DNA of 64,000 nt from Pigmentiphaga sp. NML030171 (lineage in GTDB: Bacteria; Pseudomonadota; Gammaproteobacteria; Burkholderiales; Burkholderiaceae_B), in NCBI RefSeq assembly GCF_002188635.1, contig NZ_NINX01000036.1, positions 124,001-188,000 of the forward strand. The letters run 5' to 3'. The position numbers and the translations under genes are program-made. Positions within the stretch are counted from its first letter, which is position 1. Every line of letters starts with the position of its first letter. The notes under the pieces are model-generated. The model was not told the origin of the DNA. It made no database searches and worked only from the letters and a program-made list of their open reading frames with translations. Below are positions 36,357 to 45,159 of the stretch, piece after piece.

Positions 36357-37382
36357 TTAGGACCGGGCGCCTTCGCTCTTCGCCAGGCGCAGCAGCAGGA
36401 GCTTCGAGCAGGCGAGCACGATGGTGGTGATGAGGAAGAGGATCAGGCCCAGCTCGATCAGCGCCGACAGGTGCACGTCGTCGGAGGCTTCGGCGAATTC
36501 GTTGGCCAGGGACGAGGCGATCGAATTGCCCGGCGCGAACAGCGAGCCGGACAGCCGGTAGGCGTTGCCGATGACGAAGGTCACGGCCATGGTCTCGCCC
36601 AGCGCGCGGCCCAGCCCCAGCATGATGCCGCCGACCACGCCGACCTTGGTGAACGGCAGCACCACGCGGGAAACGACTTCCCAGGTGGTCGCGCCCAGCC
36701 CGTAGGCCGACTCCTTCAGCATGGCCGGCACGAGTTCGAACACGTCGCGCATCACGGCGGTGATGAAGGGAATGATCATCACCGCCAGGATGATGCCGGC
36801 GGTGAAGACGCCTATGCCGAAGGCCGGCCCCTGGAACAGGATGCCGGCCCCCGGAATGTTGCCCAGCGTGGCGATCAGGAAGGGCTGCACGTACTGCTTG
36901 AACAGCGGGGCGAAGATGAACAGGCCCCACATGCCGTAGATGATGGAGGGAATCGCCGCCAGCATTTCGACGGCGGTGCCCAGCGGCCGGCGCAGCCAGG
37001 TGGGCGACAGCTCCGTCAGGAAGAGCGCGATGCCGAACGACACCGGCACCGCGATCAGCAGCGCGATGGCCGAGGTGATGAGCGTGCCGACGATGGGCAC
37101 CAGCGCGCCGTATTCATTGTTGACCGGGTCCCATTCGGAGGACCACAGGAACGAGACGCCGTATTTCTCGAGCGTGATCTGGCTGCCCAAGACCAGCGAC
37201 ACCAGGATGGCGGCCAGCAGGCTCAGCACGGCAAAGGCGAAGAACCGGGTCAGGTTCTTGAACAACGCGTCCATGGCCGCGTTACGGTTTTTCTTCATCG
37301 GGGGCGTATTCCCGGTAGTAGTCGGCTCGGAGGAAGAATTTCCTCGAATCTCGCCCGAAATGTTATCAAGGACCGCGCTCAT
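36357..37382 (-). CDS. pstC: Phosphate ABC transporter permease
   Basis: This 341-residue permease has [37 protein letters not shown] and the coupling loop [20 protein letters not shown], all typical of PstC. Its cytoplasmic N-terminus, about 45 residues, is longer than in E. coli and Ser/Thr/Asn-rich. A hairpin with a T-tract separates it from pstS. Confidence 0.96.
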   Translation of the reverse strand: MSAVLDNISGEIRGNSSSEPTTTGNTPPMKKNRNAAMDALFKNLTRFFAFAVLSLLAAILVSLVLGSQITLEKYGVSFLWSSEWDPVNNEYGALVPIVGTLITSAIALLIAVPVSFGIALFLTELSPTWLRRPLGTAVEMLAAIPSIIYGMWGLFIFAPLFKQYVQPFLIATLGNIPGAGILFQGPAFGIGVFTAGIILAVMIIPFITAVMRDVFELVPAMLKESAYGLGATTWEVVSRVVLPFTKVGVVGGIMLGLGRALGETMAVTFVIGNAYRLSGSLFAPGNSIASSLANEFAEASDDVHLSALIELGLILFLITTIVLACSKLLLLRLAKSEGARS

Positions 37383-37432
37383 GGGAGTTTCCGGAAAGGG
37401 AGACAGGTCGACCCCGGGGGCCAGGAGACGCG

Positions 37433-37467
37433 AAAAACGGGGCGGACGACTCCGCCCGGCCCCGTTT
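37433..37467 (-). terminator. Attenuator-like hairpin between pstS and pstC
   Basis: On the minus strand AACGGGGC...GGGCGGA pairs with TCCGCCC...CGTT around a GTCG loop (with a 5-base bulge) and is followed by TTTTTCGCG. It lies in the 110-bp gap after pstS. Partial termination here would give more binding protein than permease, a known feature of pst operons. Confidence 0.7.
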
Positions 37468-37492
37468 CACGCCACTATGGCACCTCGGCGGA

Positions 37493-38533
37493 TCAGTACA
37501 GCGACTTGCCGCTGGCGTCCTTGATGTCGGACTTCCACAGCGAACGGATCTGCGTCGTCACCGCGTCGGGCAGCGCCACGTAGTCCAGTTCCGAAGCGGA
37601 CTTCTTGCCGTTCTTGAAGGCCCAGTCGAAGAACTTCAGGACTTCGGCGCCTTGCGTCGGCTTGTCCTGAGCCTTGTGCATCAGGATGAAGGTGGCGCTG
37701 GTGATGGGCCAGCTCTTCTCGCCCGGCTCGTTGTTCAGGATCACGCCCATGCCCGGCGCGCTCTTCCAGTCGGCATTCGCGGCGGCGGCGGCGAAGGCGG
37801 CCTCTTCCGGCTGGACGAACTTGCCGTCCTTGTTCTGGACCTGGCCGTGCGCCAGCTTGTTCTGCTTGGCGTAGGCGTATTCGACGTAGCCGATGGCGCC
37901 GGGGAACTGCTTGACGTAGTTGGCGACGCCTTCGTTGCCCTTGCCGCCCTGGCCGGCGGGCCACTTGACGGCCTTGCCTTCACCCACGGACGACTTCCAG
38001 TCGGCGGAAACCTTGGACAGGTAGTTGGTCCAGCCGAAGGTCGTGCCCGAACCGTCCGAGCGGTGGACGACGATGATGTCGGCAGCAGGCAGGTTCACGC
38101 CGGGGTTCAGCTTGGCGATGGCCTCGTCGTTCCACTTCTTGACCTTGCCCAGGTAGATGTCGGCCAGCAGCGCGCCGGTGAACTTCAGTTGGCCGGGCTG
38201 GATGCCTTGCAGGTTGACCACGGGGACGATGCCGCCGATCACGGCCGGGAACTGGACCAGGCCGTTCTTGGCCAGGTCTTCACCGCTCATCGGATCATCC
38301 GACGCGCCGAAATCCACGGTCTTGGCGATGATCTGCTTCTGGCCGCCGCCCGAACCGATGGACTGGTAGTTCACCGTGTTGCCCGTGGCAGCCTTGTAGT
38401 CCGAGGCCCACTTGGCATAGATGGGATAGGGGAACGACGCGCCGGCACCGGTGATGTCGGCAGCGTGCGCGGACAACGCGGCAACGCCCAGCACGACGCC
38501 CACCGACACTTGCTTGAATACGAGTTTGAACAT
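37493..38533 (-). CDS. pstS: Phosphate-binding periplasmic protein
   Basis: The 346-residue protein has a Sec signal peptide ([22 protein letters not shown]) and the PstS phosphate-binding segments: [41 protein letters not shown] and [22 protein letters not shown] at 38533 has AGAGGACCTGCAA upstream; a further in-frame start 36 bp upstream is less likely. A Pho box lies 57 bp before it. It is the promoter-proximal gene of pstSCAB. Confidence 0.97.
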   Translation of the reverse strand: MFKLVFKQVSVGVVLGVAALSAHAADITGAGASFPYPIYAKWASDYKAATGNTVNYQSIGSGGGQKQIIAKTVDFGASDDPMSGEDLAKNGLVQFPAVIGGIVPVVNLQGIQPGQLKFTGALLADIYLGKVKKWNDEAIAKLNPGVNLPAADIIVVHRSDGSGTTFGWTNYLSKVSADWKSSVGEGKAVKWPAGQGGKGNEGVANYVKQFPGAIGYVEYAYAKQNKLAHGQVQNKDGKFVQPEEAAFAAAAANADWKSAPGMGVILNNEPGEKSWPITSATFILMHKAQDKPTQGAEVLKFFDWAFKNGKKSASELDYVALPDAVTTQIRSLWKSDIKDASGKSLY

Positions 38534-38590
38534 TTGCAGGTCCTCTGCTTTGTGGGAGGTAAAACTCACGACGGCGTCAGATTACGTAGC

Positions 38591-38612
38591 AAATATGACA
38601 TGACCATGACAG
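38591..38612 (-). promoter_or_regulatory. Pho box upstream of pstS
   Basis: On the minus strand two 11-bp repeats, CTGTCATGGTC and ATGTCATATTT, match the PhoB half-site pattern CTGTCAT-N4 in direct tandem. A weaker third GTCAT lies 12 bp further upstream. The block ends 57 bp before the pstS start, a normal PhoB activation distance. Confidence 0.8.
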
Positions 38613-38642
38613 CACACATGACGGTCATGGAACTGGACATGT

Positions 38643-38660
38643 AGAATCATTAACGATTCT
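38643..38660 (+). promoter_or_regulatory. Candidate Fur box upstream of the AraC regulator
   Basis: AGAATC and GATTCT form a 6-bp inverted repeat around ATTAAC, within an AT-rich run that continues CATTCAT. It resembles Fur boxes, lies 13 bp before the ATG of the AraC gene, and fits with the iron role of the operon. Confidence 0.55.
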
Positions 38661-38673
38661 CATTCATAAAAAA

Positions 38674-39549
38674 ATGATGCCTGCTCCCGTGCCCGAACAA
38701 TGGCATGTCCCCGCGATGACCGCCTCGCTGTCCATCAGCGGTGGCATATTGCGCATGGATCAAGACCAGGCCATTACCGAGCAGAACGACGCCGGCTTGA
38801 AGCTGGTCCTGCTGCTGGGCGGGGAACTGCGTTATTCGATGCAAAAACACCGCCAGATAGGTCTCAAGGGCCCCGCGGTCCACCTCAGCCTGAGCCGCAG
38901 CCCGTTCATGGTCAGCCATGCCTTCCATGCCGCCTCACCGCTGCGCTACGTGGCCGTGCGCATGCCCGAGGAAGCGCTGCAGGAAGGCCTGGACCTCGAC
39001 ATCGGGCGGCATGCCCGCCAGCGCAACGGCACCGACACCCCGTTTTTCCTCGACCGGCAGGCCAACCGGATCCTGCAGGCCCTGGGCCGGCAATTGCTGG
39101 CCTGCCCCCTGCGCGGGAACCTGCGTGATCTCTACCTGGCCGGCAAGGCGCTGGAATTGACCGCCACCGTGCTGGCCGGCCTGGAACTGACTCCCGCCGC
39201 CAGCCCGGCCCAGGCCGATGCGCTCATGCTGTCGCCGCGCCAGCTCGACGCGCTGCACGAGGCCCGCGCGCGGCTGCTCGAACAGCTTTCCGATCCGCCC
39301 GGCCTGGCGGCCCTGGGTCGCCAGGTCGGCCTGAACGTCACGACGCTGACGCGGGGGTTCCGGGCCGTGTTCGGCTGCAGCGTCTATCAATTCGTGCGCG
39401 ACCAGCGCCTCGAACTCGCCTATCGCATGCTGGCCGCCGGCCGATGCACCGTGGCCCAGGCCGCGTTTGCCGCCGGCTACAGCGATTCGCATTTCTCCAA
39501 GGCTTTCCAGAAACGTTTCGGCATCGCGCCGCGCGGACTGCGCCGCTAG
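38674..39549 (+). CDS. AraC-family regulator of siderophore uptake (PchR/AlcR type)
   Basis: The 291-residue protein has an N-terminal sensing domain (LLGGELRYSMQKHRQIGLKG, LSLSRSPFMVSHAF) and a C-terminal AraC DNA-binding domain (LAALGRQVGLNVTTLTRGFR, QFVRDQRLELAYRMLA, AFAAGYSDSHFSKAFQKRFG). PchR and AlcR relatives bind ferric siderophore in the cell and activate the adjacent receptor and transport genes. It starts at ATG 38674 (a second ATG follows directly) and is divergent from pstS. Confidence 0.87.
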   Translation: MMPAPVPEQWHVPAMTASLSISGGILRMDQDQAITEQNDAGLKLVLLLGGELRYSMQKHRQIGLKGPAVHLSLSRSPFMVSHAFHAASPLRYVAVRMPEEALQEGLDLDIGRHARQRNGTDTPFFLDRQANRILQALGRQLLACPLRGNLRDLYLAGKALELTATVLAGLELTPAASPAQADALMLSPRQLDALHEARARLLEQLSDPPGLAALGRQVGLNVTTLTRGFRAVFGCSVYQFVRDQRLELAYRMLAAGRCTVAQAAFAAGYSDSHFSKAFQKRFGIAPRGLRR

Positions 39550-39622
39550 CCCGCGGATACGCCCGATCGCCAGATTGATACCGGCAACCGCCAATTCGTC
39601 CCCGGCGCCCTCCCTAGAATTG

Positions 39623-39639
39623 TTGAGATTGATTCTCAA
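39623..39639 (+). promoter_or_regulatory. Fur box upstream of the TonB-dependent receptor
   Basis: TTGAGA and TCTCAA form a perfect inverted repeat with TTGAT between, giving a sequence close to Fur boxes of related bacteria. It ends 23 bp before the GTG start of the receptor gene, so iron-bound Fur should repress the operon. Confidence 0.72.
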
Positions 39640-39662
39640 TTCAAGAAAGGGAGAGGGTCTCC

Positions 39663-41798
39663 GTGGATATCCGCAAGCCATTTCATTCCCGGCCTGGCGC
39701 CTTCCGACCCGGCCCGGCCCGCACCGCGCTGGCCTCGGCCATCATGCTGCTGGGCGCCGGTGTCCATGCCCAGGCCGTCCCCGAGCCGCCGGCCAGCATG
39801 CTGCCCGCGGTGACCGTCACCGGCGGCGCGGACACGCCGTCGTCGTTGCTCAAGACGTCGCAGTCCGCCAAGGAAACGCCGCAGTCGATCACCGTCATCG
39901 ACCGCGAGCGCATGCAGCAGCAGAACCTGCAGACGCTGGAGGAAGTGCTGCAGCAGGCGCCCGGGATCACCGTCCAGCCCTATCAGCAGCTCACCACGGG
40001 CTACTACGCCCGTGGCTTCAAGATCGACTCCTTCCAGCAGGACGGCGTGCCCGTGCTCATGGGCCAGACGGCCGGTGCGCCGGAAGACATGGGCATGTAC
40101 GAACGGGTGGAAATCCTGCGCGGCGCCAACGGCCTGCTCCAGGGCACGGGCAACCCGGCCGCCACCGTCAACCTCGTGCTCAGGCGGGCGCCGCGGCGGT
40201 TCGAGGCGCGCGGCGCGCTGACCGCCGGCAGCTGGAACCGCTACCGCGCCGAAGCGGACGTGGGCGGCCCGGTGAACGAAAGCGGCAGCCTGCGCGCAAG
40301 GCTGGTGGCCAGCCATGAGGACCGCGATTTCTTCTACGACGTGGCAGGCCAGAAGTCCACCAATCTGTACGGCACGGCTGAACTCGACCTGGGCCCCGCC
40401 ACCGTGCTGTCGGTGGGTGTCCATCACCAGCGCATCCGTTCCATCACCAACATGGCCGGGGTTCCCTTCTATCGCGACGGCCGCGATATCGGCCTGCCGC
40501 GCTCGACCTACCTGGATGTCGCCTGGGACCGCTTCGACTGGGACAACACGCGGCTGTTCGCCGGCCTGGAGCATGCGTTCGACAACGGCTGGACCGCCAG
40601 GCTCAACGTCAACCACCTGACGGGCGACGCCGACCTGAAATATGCCGGCGCCAATGGCGCGGTCGATCCCGCAACGGGCACCGGTCCGCGCCTGACCGGC
40701 GGCGCCTATGAATTCGAGAACCGCCAGACCAGCGCCGACGGTTACCTGAACGGCCCCTTCACCCTGTTCGGCCGGCGGCACGAGGCGCTGGTCGGGATCA
40801 ACCACCTGCGCACCAGCACCGAGCAGTTCTCCGCCAGTTTCCTGGCGCCGATCGGCGTGCCGGTGGACGTATGGAAATGGGATCCGCGCAGCGTGCCCGA
40901 ACCAGCGGTCGGTCCCTACGCGTCGCGCGGGCCGACGCGCATGGTCCAGTCGGGCATCTATGCGATGGGCCGGTTTTCGCTGGCCGATCCTCTCAAGCTG
41001 ATCCTGGGGGGACGGGTGAGCCGATGGAAGCAGGACACCGCCTCCGCCAGTTCCCGGCTCAGCAGCGAGTTCACGCCCTATGGCGGCCTGGTCCTGGACA
41101 TCACGCCGCAGTGGGCGCTCTACGCCAGCTACGCACAGGTCTTCCAGCCCCAGACACAGACCACGTGGGAGGGCGGCATGCTGGATCCGGTCCAGGGAAG
41201 CAACCGGGAAGTCGGCATCAAGGGCGGCCTGCTGGAAGGGCGGCTGGATGCCAGCCTGGCCCTCTTCAACATCCGGCAGCGCAACCGCGCGCAGACCGAC
41301 CCCGCGCATCCTTGCGCGGGCGCAGTCTGCTACTACATCGCTGGCGGCGAAGTCGAGAGCCGCGGGATCGAGGCGGAAGTCAACGGCCGGGTCATGCCGG
41401 GGCTGGACCTGTCGCTGGGCTATACCTACAACGCCACGGAGTACCTGAAGGATGCTCAGTCGCAGGGACAGCCCTTCGCCCGCTTCACGCCCAAGCACAT
41501 CTTCAGGCTCTGGACGAATACCGTACTGCCCGGAAACGATGGCCGGCTCAGCGCGGGCGTGGGCATCCAGGCGCAAAGCGCCTACACCGTGCAGTCCGGC
41601 GGCGTGACCCTGCGCCAGGGCGGCTATGCCCTGGCCAGCCTGCGGATCGGCTACCGCATCAACAAACACATGAGCGCGGCGCTGCACGTCAACAACCTGT
41701 TCGACCGGCGCTACTACCAGAGCCTGTCCGGCACCAGTTGGAACAACCGCTACGGCGAACCCCGCAGCGTGGCGCTGACGCTGCGCATGGAGTACTAG
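39663..41798 (+). CDS. TonB-dependent siderophore receptor
   Basis: The 711-residue outer-membrane protein has a signal peptide (cleavage near GVHAQA), a plug domain (KETPQSITVIDRERMQQQNL, VEILRGANGLLQGTGNPAAT) and a 22-strand barrel ending in LTLRMEY with the terminal aromatic residue. There is no N-terminal signalling (STN) extension, so regulation goes through the AraC gene rather than a sigma factor. It imports a ferric siderophore that I cannot name. The GTG start at 39663 follows AAAGGGAGAGGG. The next gene begins 1 bp after its stop. Confidence 0.92.
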   Translation: MDIRKPFHSRPGAFRPGPARTALASAIMLLGAGVHAQAVPEPPASMLPAVTVTGGADTPSSLLKTSQSAKETPQSITVIDRERMQQQNLQTLEEVLQQAPGITVQPYQQLTTGYYARGFKIDSFQQDGVPVLMGQTAGAPEDMGMYERVEILRGANGLLQGTGNPAATVNLVLRRAPRRFEARGALTAGSWNRYRAEADVGGPVNESGSLRARLVASHEDRDFFYDVAGQKSTNLYGTAELDLGPATVLSVGVHHQRIRSITNMAGVPFYRDGRDIGLPRSTYLDVAWDRFDWDNTRLFAGLEHAFDNGWTARLNVNHLTGDADLKYAGANGAVDPATGTGPRLTGGAYEFENRQTSADGYLNGPFTLFGRRHEALVGINHLRTSTEQFSASFLAPIGVPVDVWKWDPRSVPEPAVGPYASRGPTRMVQSGIYAMGRFSLADPLKLILGGRVSRWKQDTASASSRLSSEFTPYGGLVLDITPQWALYASYAQVFQPQTQTTWEGGMLDPVQGSNREVGIKGGLLEGRLDASLALFNIRQRNRAQTDPAHPCAGAVCYYIAGGEVESRGIEAEVNGRVMPGLDLSLGYTYNATEYLKDAQSQGQPFARFTPKHIFRLWTNTVLPGNDGRLSAGVGIQAQSAYTVQSGGVTLRQGGYALASLRIGYRINKHMSAALHVNNLFDRRYYQSLSGTSWNNRYGEPRSVALTLRMEY

Positions 41799-41799
41799 G

Positions 41800-43479
41800 G
41801 TGCCGGCTCCGCACTGGCCCCTGCGCACCGGCCTGGCCGTCCTGGGCGCCCCCGCGGCCGCCATCGGGCTGGCGATCGCCATCGCGCGCCGGGCGCCGCT
41901 GGACGATGCGCTGGACCGGCTGTATGCCGGCATGTTCATCGGCGTGCTGGCGCAGTTGCTGTTGCTGGGCGGCAGCCTGCTCCTGGGCACACGCGCAGCC
42001 GTGCCCATGCGCCGCGCCGTGGCCGTCACCCACGCGTGGGCCGGCATGATCGTGGGCCTCGTGCTGTTCGTGGTCTGCCTCACCGGCGTGTTCGCCGTGC
42101 TCAAGCAGGAAGTCCGCTATTGGGAGATGCCATCCGAGCGGCAGGCCCCCGCCCCGCGACCCGACCTGGACGCCCTGCTGCATGCGGGCCAGGCGCGATT
42201 CGGCGATGCCGCGTCGCTGATGATCCAGTTGCCGGACGGCCTGCGGCGCCATGCCATCGTGGCCTCCGCCGGCGGCCGGCCGGCCGCCGGCCAGGCCGCG
42301 CTGGTCCTGCGCGCCGACGATGCCCGTCCCATGCCCGCCACCCGTGGCGGCGCGGCGGAGCTGCTGGTCACGCTGCACAACACCCTGCACGCGGGCTTTC
42401 CGGGGCGGGTGGTCGTCAGCCTGTTCGGCTTCGCGCTGGCCTTCCTGGTCGTGGGCGGTGTGGCCAACCATCCCCGCCGGTCCCCCGGACTGCTGCGCCT
42501 GCGCATCGGCGCGGATGTCCGGACGCTGGCGCTGGACGTCCACAAGCTGCTGGGACTCTGGCTGTCGCCGCTCCTGCTGCTGATCGCGGTGACGGGCATC
42601 TTCTCGGGCCTGGGCGCGCTGGCGACCGTCAACCTGGCGCCCCACGCCTTCCCCGACGACCCGCGCCGGGCCATGCAGGCGCTGATGGACAATGCTTCCT
42701 TCCCCGCGCTGGGGCAGCCCGCCGCCATGTCCAGCCTGAACGCCCTGGTCGACAGGCACCGGCAGGCCCATCCCGGATTCCAGGTGGAAAGCGTCGCCAT
42801 CCGGCACTGGGGCGATGCACAGGCCTACGCCACCCTGCGCGGCCACGGCGCCGGCCAGTTGAGCACCGGCGTGTTCGAGCGCTTCCACTACCGCCTGCGC
42901 GACGGCGCGCTGCTGCGCCACGACAGCGCGGCGCAGCGTGGGCCCTGGACCCAGGCGTTCATCGCCATCCAGCCCCTGCACTTCGCGCAGTACGGCGGCA
43001 CGGCCAGCCGCTGGCTGCATGCGGCGGGCGGCCTGGCCGCCGCGCTGCTGGCCGCCTCCGGCACCTGGCTCTGGCTGCGGCGGCGGGCAACGCCGGAGCG
43101 TCCCCTGGCCTGGCCGAGGCGGATCGCACAAGGCGTCTGCCTGGGGTTGACGCTCTCGTGCAGCGTGCTCCTGGCCATGACCTGCCTGACGCCGGACGCC
43201 ATGCCGGACCGGCCGGCGCTGCAAGCGTGGGCCTTCTGGGGCTCCTGGCTGGCGTCGGCCGCCGGCTTCGCCTGGCCCGGACACGGCGGCCGGCGCACCA
43301 CGGCCGCGCTGCGGCTTGCCGGCCTGCTGCTCTGGCTGGCGGCCATCGCCGACCTGGCGCGCCAGGCCGGCCACCCGCTGGCCGCCCAACTGCCGGCGCT
43401 GGCCTTCGACCTCCTGCTGATCCTGGCGGGCACCCTGACGTGGCGGCTCGCCCGTTTTTCCTTTCGCCATCCATCATGA
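41800..43479 (+). CDS. PepSY-associated membrane protein of the siderophore cassette
   Basis: The 559-residue protein has a TM-rich N-terminus, then a PepSY_TM arrangement: THAWAGMIVGLVLFVVCLTG, LHNTLHAGFPGRVVVSLFGF, LDVHKLLGLWLSPLLLLIAVTGIFSG and further helices to the C-terminus. Related proteins act with siderophore receptors and may reduce or release iron at the inner membrane. The GTG start at 41800 is directly after the receptor stop, and its own stop overlaps the cupin gene (ATGA), so three genes are translationally coupled. Confidence 0.82.
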   Translation: MPAPHWPLRTGLAVLGAPAAAIGLAIAIARRAPLDDALDRLYAGMFIGVLAQLLLLGGSLLLGTRAAVPMRRAVAVTHAWAGMIVGLVLFVVCLTGVFAVLKQEVRYWEMPSERQAPAPRPDLDALLHAGQARFGDAASLMIQLPDGLRRHAIVASAGGRPAAGQAALVLRADDARPMPATRGGAAELLVTLHNTLHAGFPGRVVVSLFGFALAFLVVGGVANHPRRSPGLLRLRIGADVRTLALDVHKLLGLWLSPLLLLIAVTGIFSGLGALATVNLAPHAFPDDPRRAMQALMDNASFPALGQPAAMSSLNALVDRHRQAHPGFQVESVAIRHWGDAQAYATLRGHGAGQLSTGVFERFHYRLRDGALLRHDSAAQRGPWTQAFIAIQPLHFAQYGGTASRWLHAAGGLAAALLAASGTWLWLRRRATPERPLAWPRRIAQGVCLGLTLSCSVLLAMTCLTPDAMPDRPALQAWAFWGSWLASAAGFAWPGHGGRRTTAALRLAGLLLWLAAIADLARQAGHPLAAQLPALAFDLLLILAGTLTWRLARFSFRHPS

Positions 43480-43916
43480 CCCGACACAAACTCCCCGCCC
43501 CCGCCGGCGACGCCTCGCGCCAGCCCCGGCTTTTCGCGCTGTCCTCTTCGCTGGCCGTCCTCCAGGCCGACGCGACCGTCCATCTGATGCCCTTCCAGCG
43601 GAATGGCCTGCCGCGGGCCGGCTGGATCATGGGCATCAAACCCATTTCCGATACCGCCTCGGTCCACGGCAACCACTGGGAGCGGCATCCGCGCGGCGAC
43701 GAAATCCTGACGCTGCTGGAGGGATCGCTGCGTGTCGTCCTGGCCGCGGACGCGGGCGCCGAATGCGAACTGAAAGTCGTCGCGGGCGAATCCCTCGTCG
43801 TTCCCCAGGGATGGTGGCACCGGCTGGAGGTAGGCCAGCCGGGCCGCCTGATGTTCGTCACTCCCGCCACCGGCAGCGAGCACCGCCTGCACCGCCCCCA
43901 CGACCAGGAAGACTGA
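43476..43916 (+). CDS. Cupin-fold protein of the siderophore cassette
   Basis: This 146-residue protein has a cupin core: GNHWERHPRGDEILTLLEGS (with His residues of motif 1) and GESLVVPQGWWHRLEVG (motif 2). A metal site is likely from the His/Glu pattern. The function in iron uptake is unknown; it may bind a siderophore breakdown product or regulate the system. ATG at 43476 overlaps the upstream stop; the MFS gene follows after 1 bp. Confidence 0.82.
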   Translation: MTRHKLPAPAGDASRQPRLFALSSSLAVLQADATVHLMPFQRNGLPRAGWIMGIKPISDTASVHGNHWERHPRGDEILTLLEGSLRVVLAADAGAECELKVVAGESLVVPQGWWHRLEVGQPGRLMFVTPATGSEHRLHRPHDQED

Positions 43917-43917
43917 C

Positions 43918-45159
43918 ATGCACACCCATTCCCCCGCCTCCACTACACGGCGCGGCGCCACGCTGCTGCAATGGCCCATGATCGCCTGCCTGTACGCTTC
44001 CCAGGGCATCCCCTTCGGGCTCGCGATGGAAGCGCTGCCGGCCATCCTGCGCGGCCAGGGCGCCAGCCTCGGGGCCCTGGCCTACCTACCCCTGGTAAGC
44101 CTGCCCTGGGTACTGAAATGCGGCTGGGCACCCATCGTGGACAACCACTGGTCGCCACGCCTGGGACGCCGGCGCAGCTGGATCCTGCCCATGCAGGCGC
44201 TGGTCCTGGCGCTGCTGCTGGGCGTCATGGCGATCGGTGTCACGCAGGCCACCCTGCCCTATCTGCTGGCGCTGTCGGTGGCCGCGTCGCTGGCCAGCGC
44301 CACGCAGGACATCGCCACCGACGGCCTGGTCGCCGAACGGTTCGAACCCCATGTGCTCGGCACCGCCAACGCGGTCCAGGTCGCCGGCACCATGATCGGC
44401 TTCTTCTACGGCGGCCCGGTGTTCCTGATGGCCTATGCGCGCGTCGGCCTGACGGGCGCGCTGCTGCTCCTGGCCCTGCCCATCGCGCTCAGCCTGGCGC
44501 TGGTCGCCGCCTGGCGCGAGCCCGCGTCCCTCTCCGATCGATGGCCGCGCCCGCGGCAGGCCAGCCTGTGGCGCTTCCTGCGGTCAGGCCGGCATGCCTG
44601 GGCCCTGGTCGCCGCCGCCTTCCTGTCCGCCGTGACCGTGGTGGCCTGCCACGGACTGTCCAAGCTGCTGCTGGTCGATGCCGGCTGGGCGCTCGAGAAG
44701 ATCGGGCAGGTGGGCATGGTCGGCGGCGCAGTCACCATCGTCCTGGGATGCGGAGGCGGCGCCTGGCTGGTGTCGCGGCTGGGCACCTGGCCGGTGTTTT
44801 TCACCGGCATCGCCTCGGCGGGCGTGGCGGCCGCGGTCTGGACCGCGCTGGCGTGGACCTCGCCCGCGCTGCCCGCCTACGCGGTCTGGGTGGCGACGCT
44901 GCTGACCAGCTTCGGCGCCGGCAGCGCATCCGTCGCGATGATGACCGCCGCCATGCGCTTCGCCCACGCGCGCGACCAGGCCGGCACCGACATGACCGCC
45001 GTGCAGAGCATGCGTGACCTGGGCGAGATGGCCGCGTCCTCGTCGCTGATGGCCCTGGCCGCGCTGGCGGGCTACGGCGGCAGCTTCATGGTGGGCGTCG
45101 GGCTGGCGCTGGCCACGCTGGTACTGACGCCCGCGCTGCTGCGGTCGCGCCGGGCCTAA
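43918..45159 (+). CDS. RhtX/FptX-type MFS siderophore permease
   Basis: This 413-residue, twelve-helix transporter has MIACLYASQGIPFGLAMEALPAIL and ATQDIATDGLVAERF, segments characteristic of the RhtX/FptX family, single-protein inner-membrane importers for siderophores such as rhizobactin 1021 or pyochelin. It completes an uptake cassette without an ABC transporter. Its stop overlaps the convergent ppk gene by 4 bp. Confidence 0.87.
   Translation: MHTHSPASTTRRGATLLQWPMIACLYASQGIPFGLAMEALPAILRGQGASLGALAYLPLVSLPWVLKCGWAPIVDNHWSPRLGRRRSWILPMQALVLALLLGVMAIGVTQATLPYLLALSVAASLASATQDIATDGLVAERFEPHVLGTANAVQVAGTMIGFFYGGPVFLMAYARVGLTGALLLLALPIALSLALVAAWREPASLSDRWPRPRQASLWRFLRSGRHAWALVAAAFLSAVTVVACHGLSKLLLVDAGWALEKIGQVGMVGGAVTIVLGCGGGAWLVSRLGTWPVFFTGIASAGVAAAVWTALAWTSPALPAYAVWVATLLTSFGAGSASVAMMTAAMRFAHARDQAGTDMTAVQSMRDLGEMAASSSLMALAALAGYGGSFMVGVGLALATLVLTPALLRSRRA

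Noticed and set aside
34656-37583. A very long open frame (over 900 codons) on the plus strand opposite pstB-pstA-pstC
   Set aside because: It is antisense to three certain genes, rich in Gln, His, Arg and Gly as expected for the opposite frame of GC-rich coding DNA, and has no known domain.
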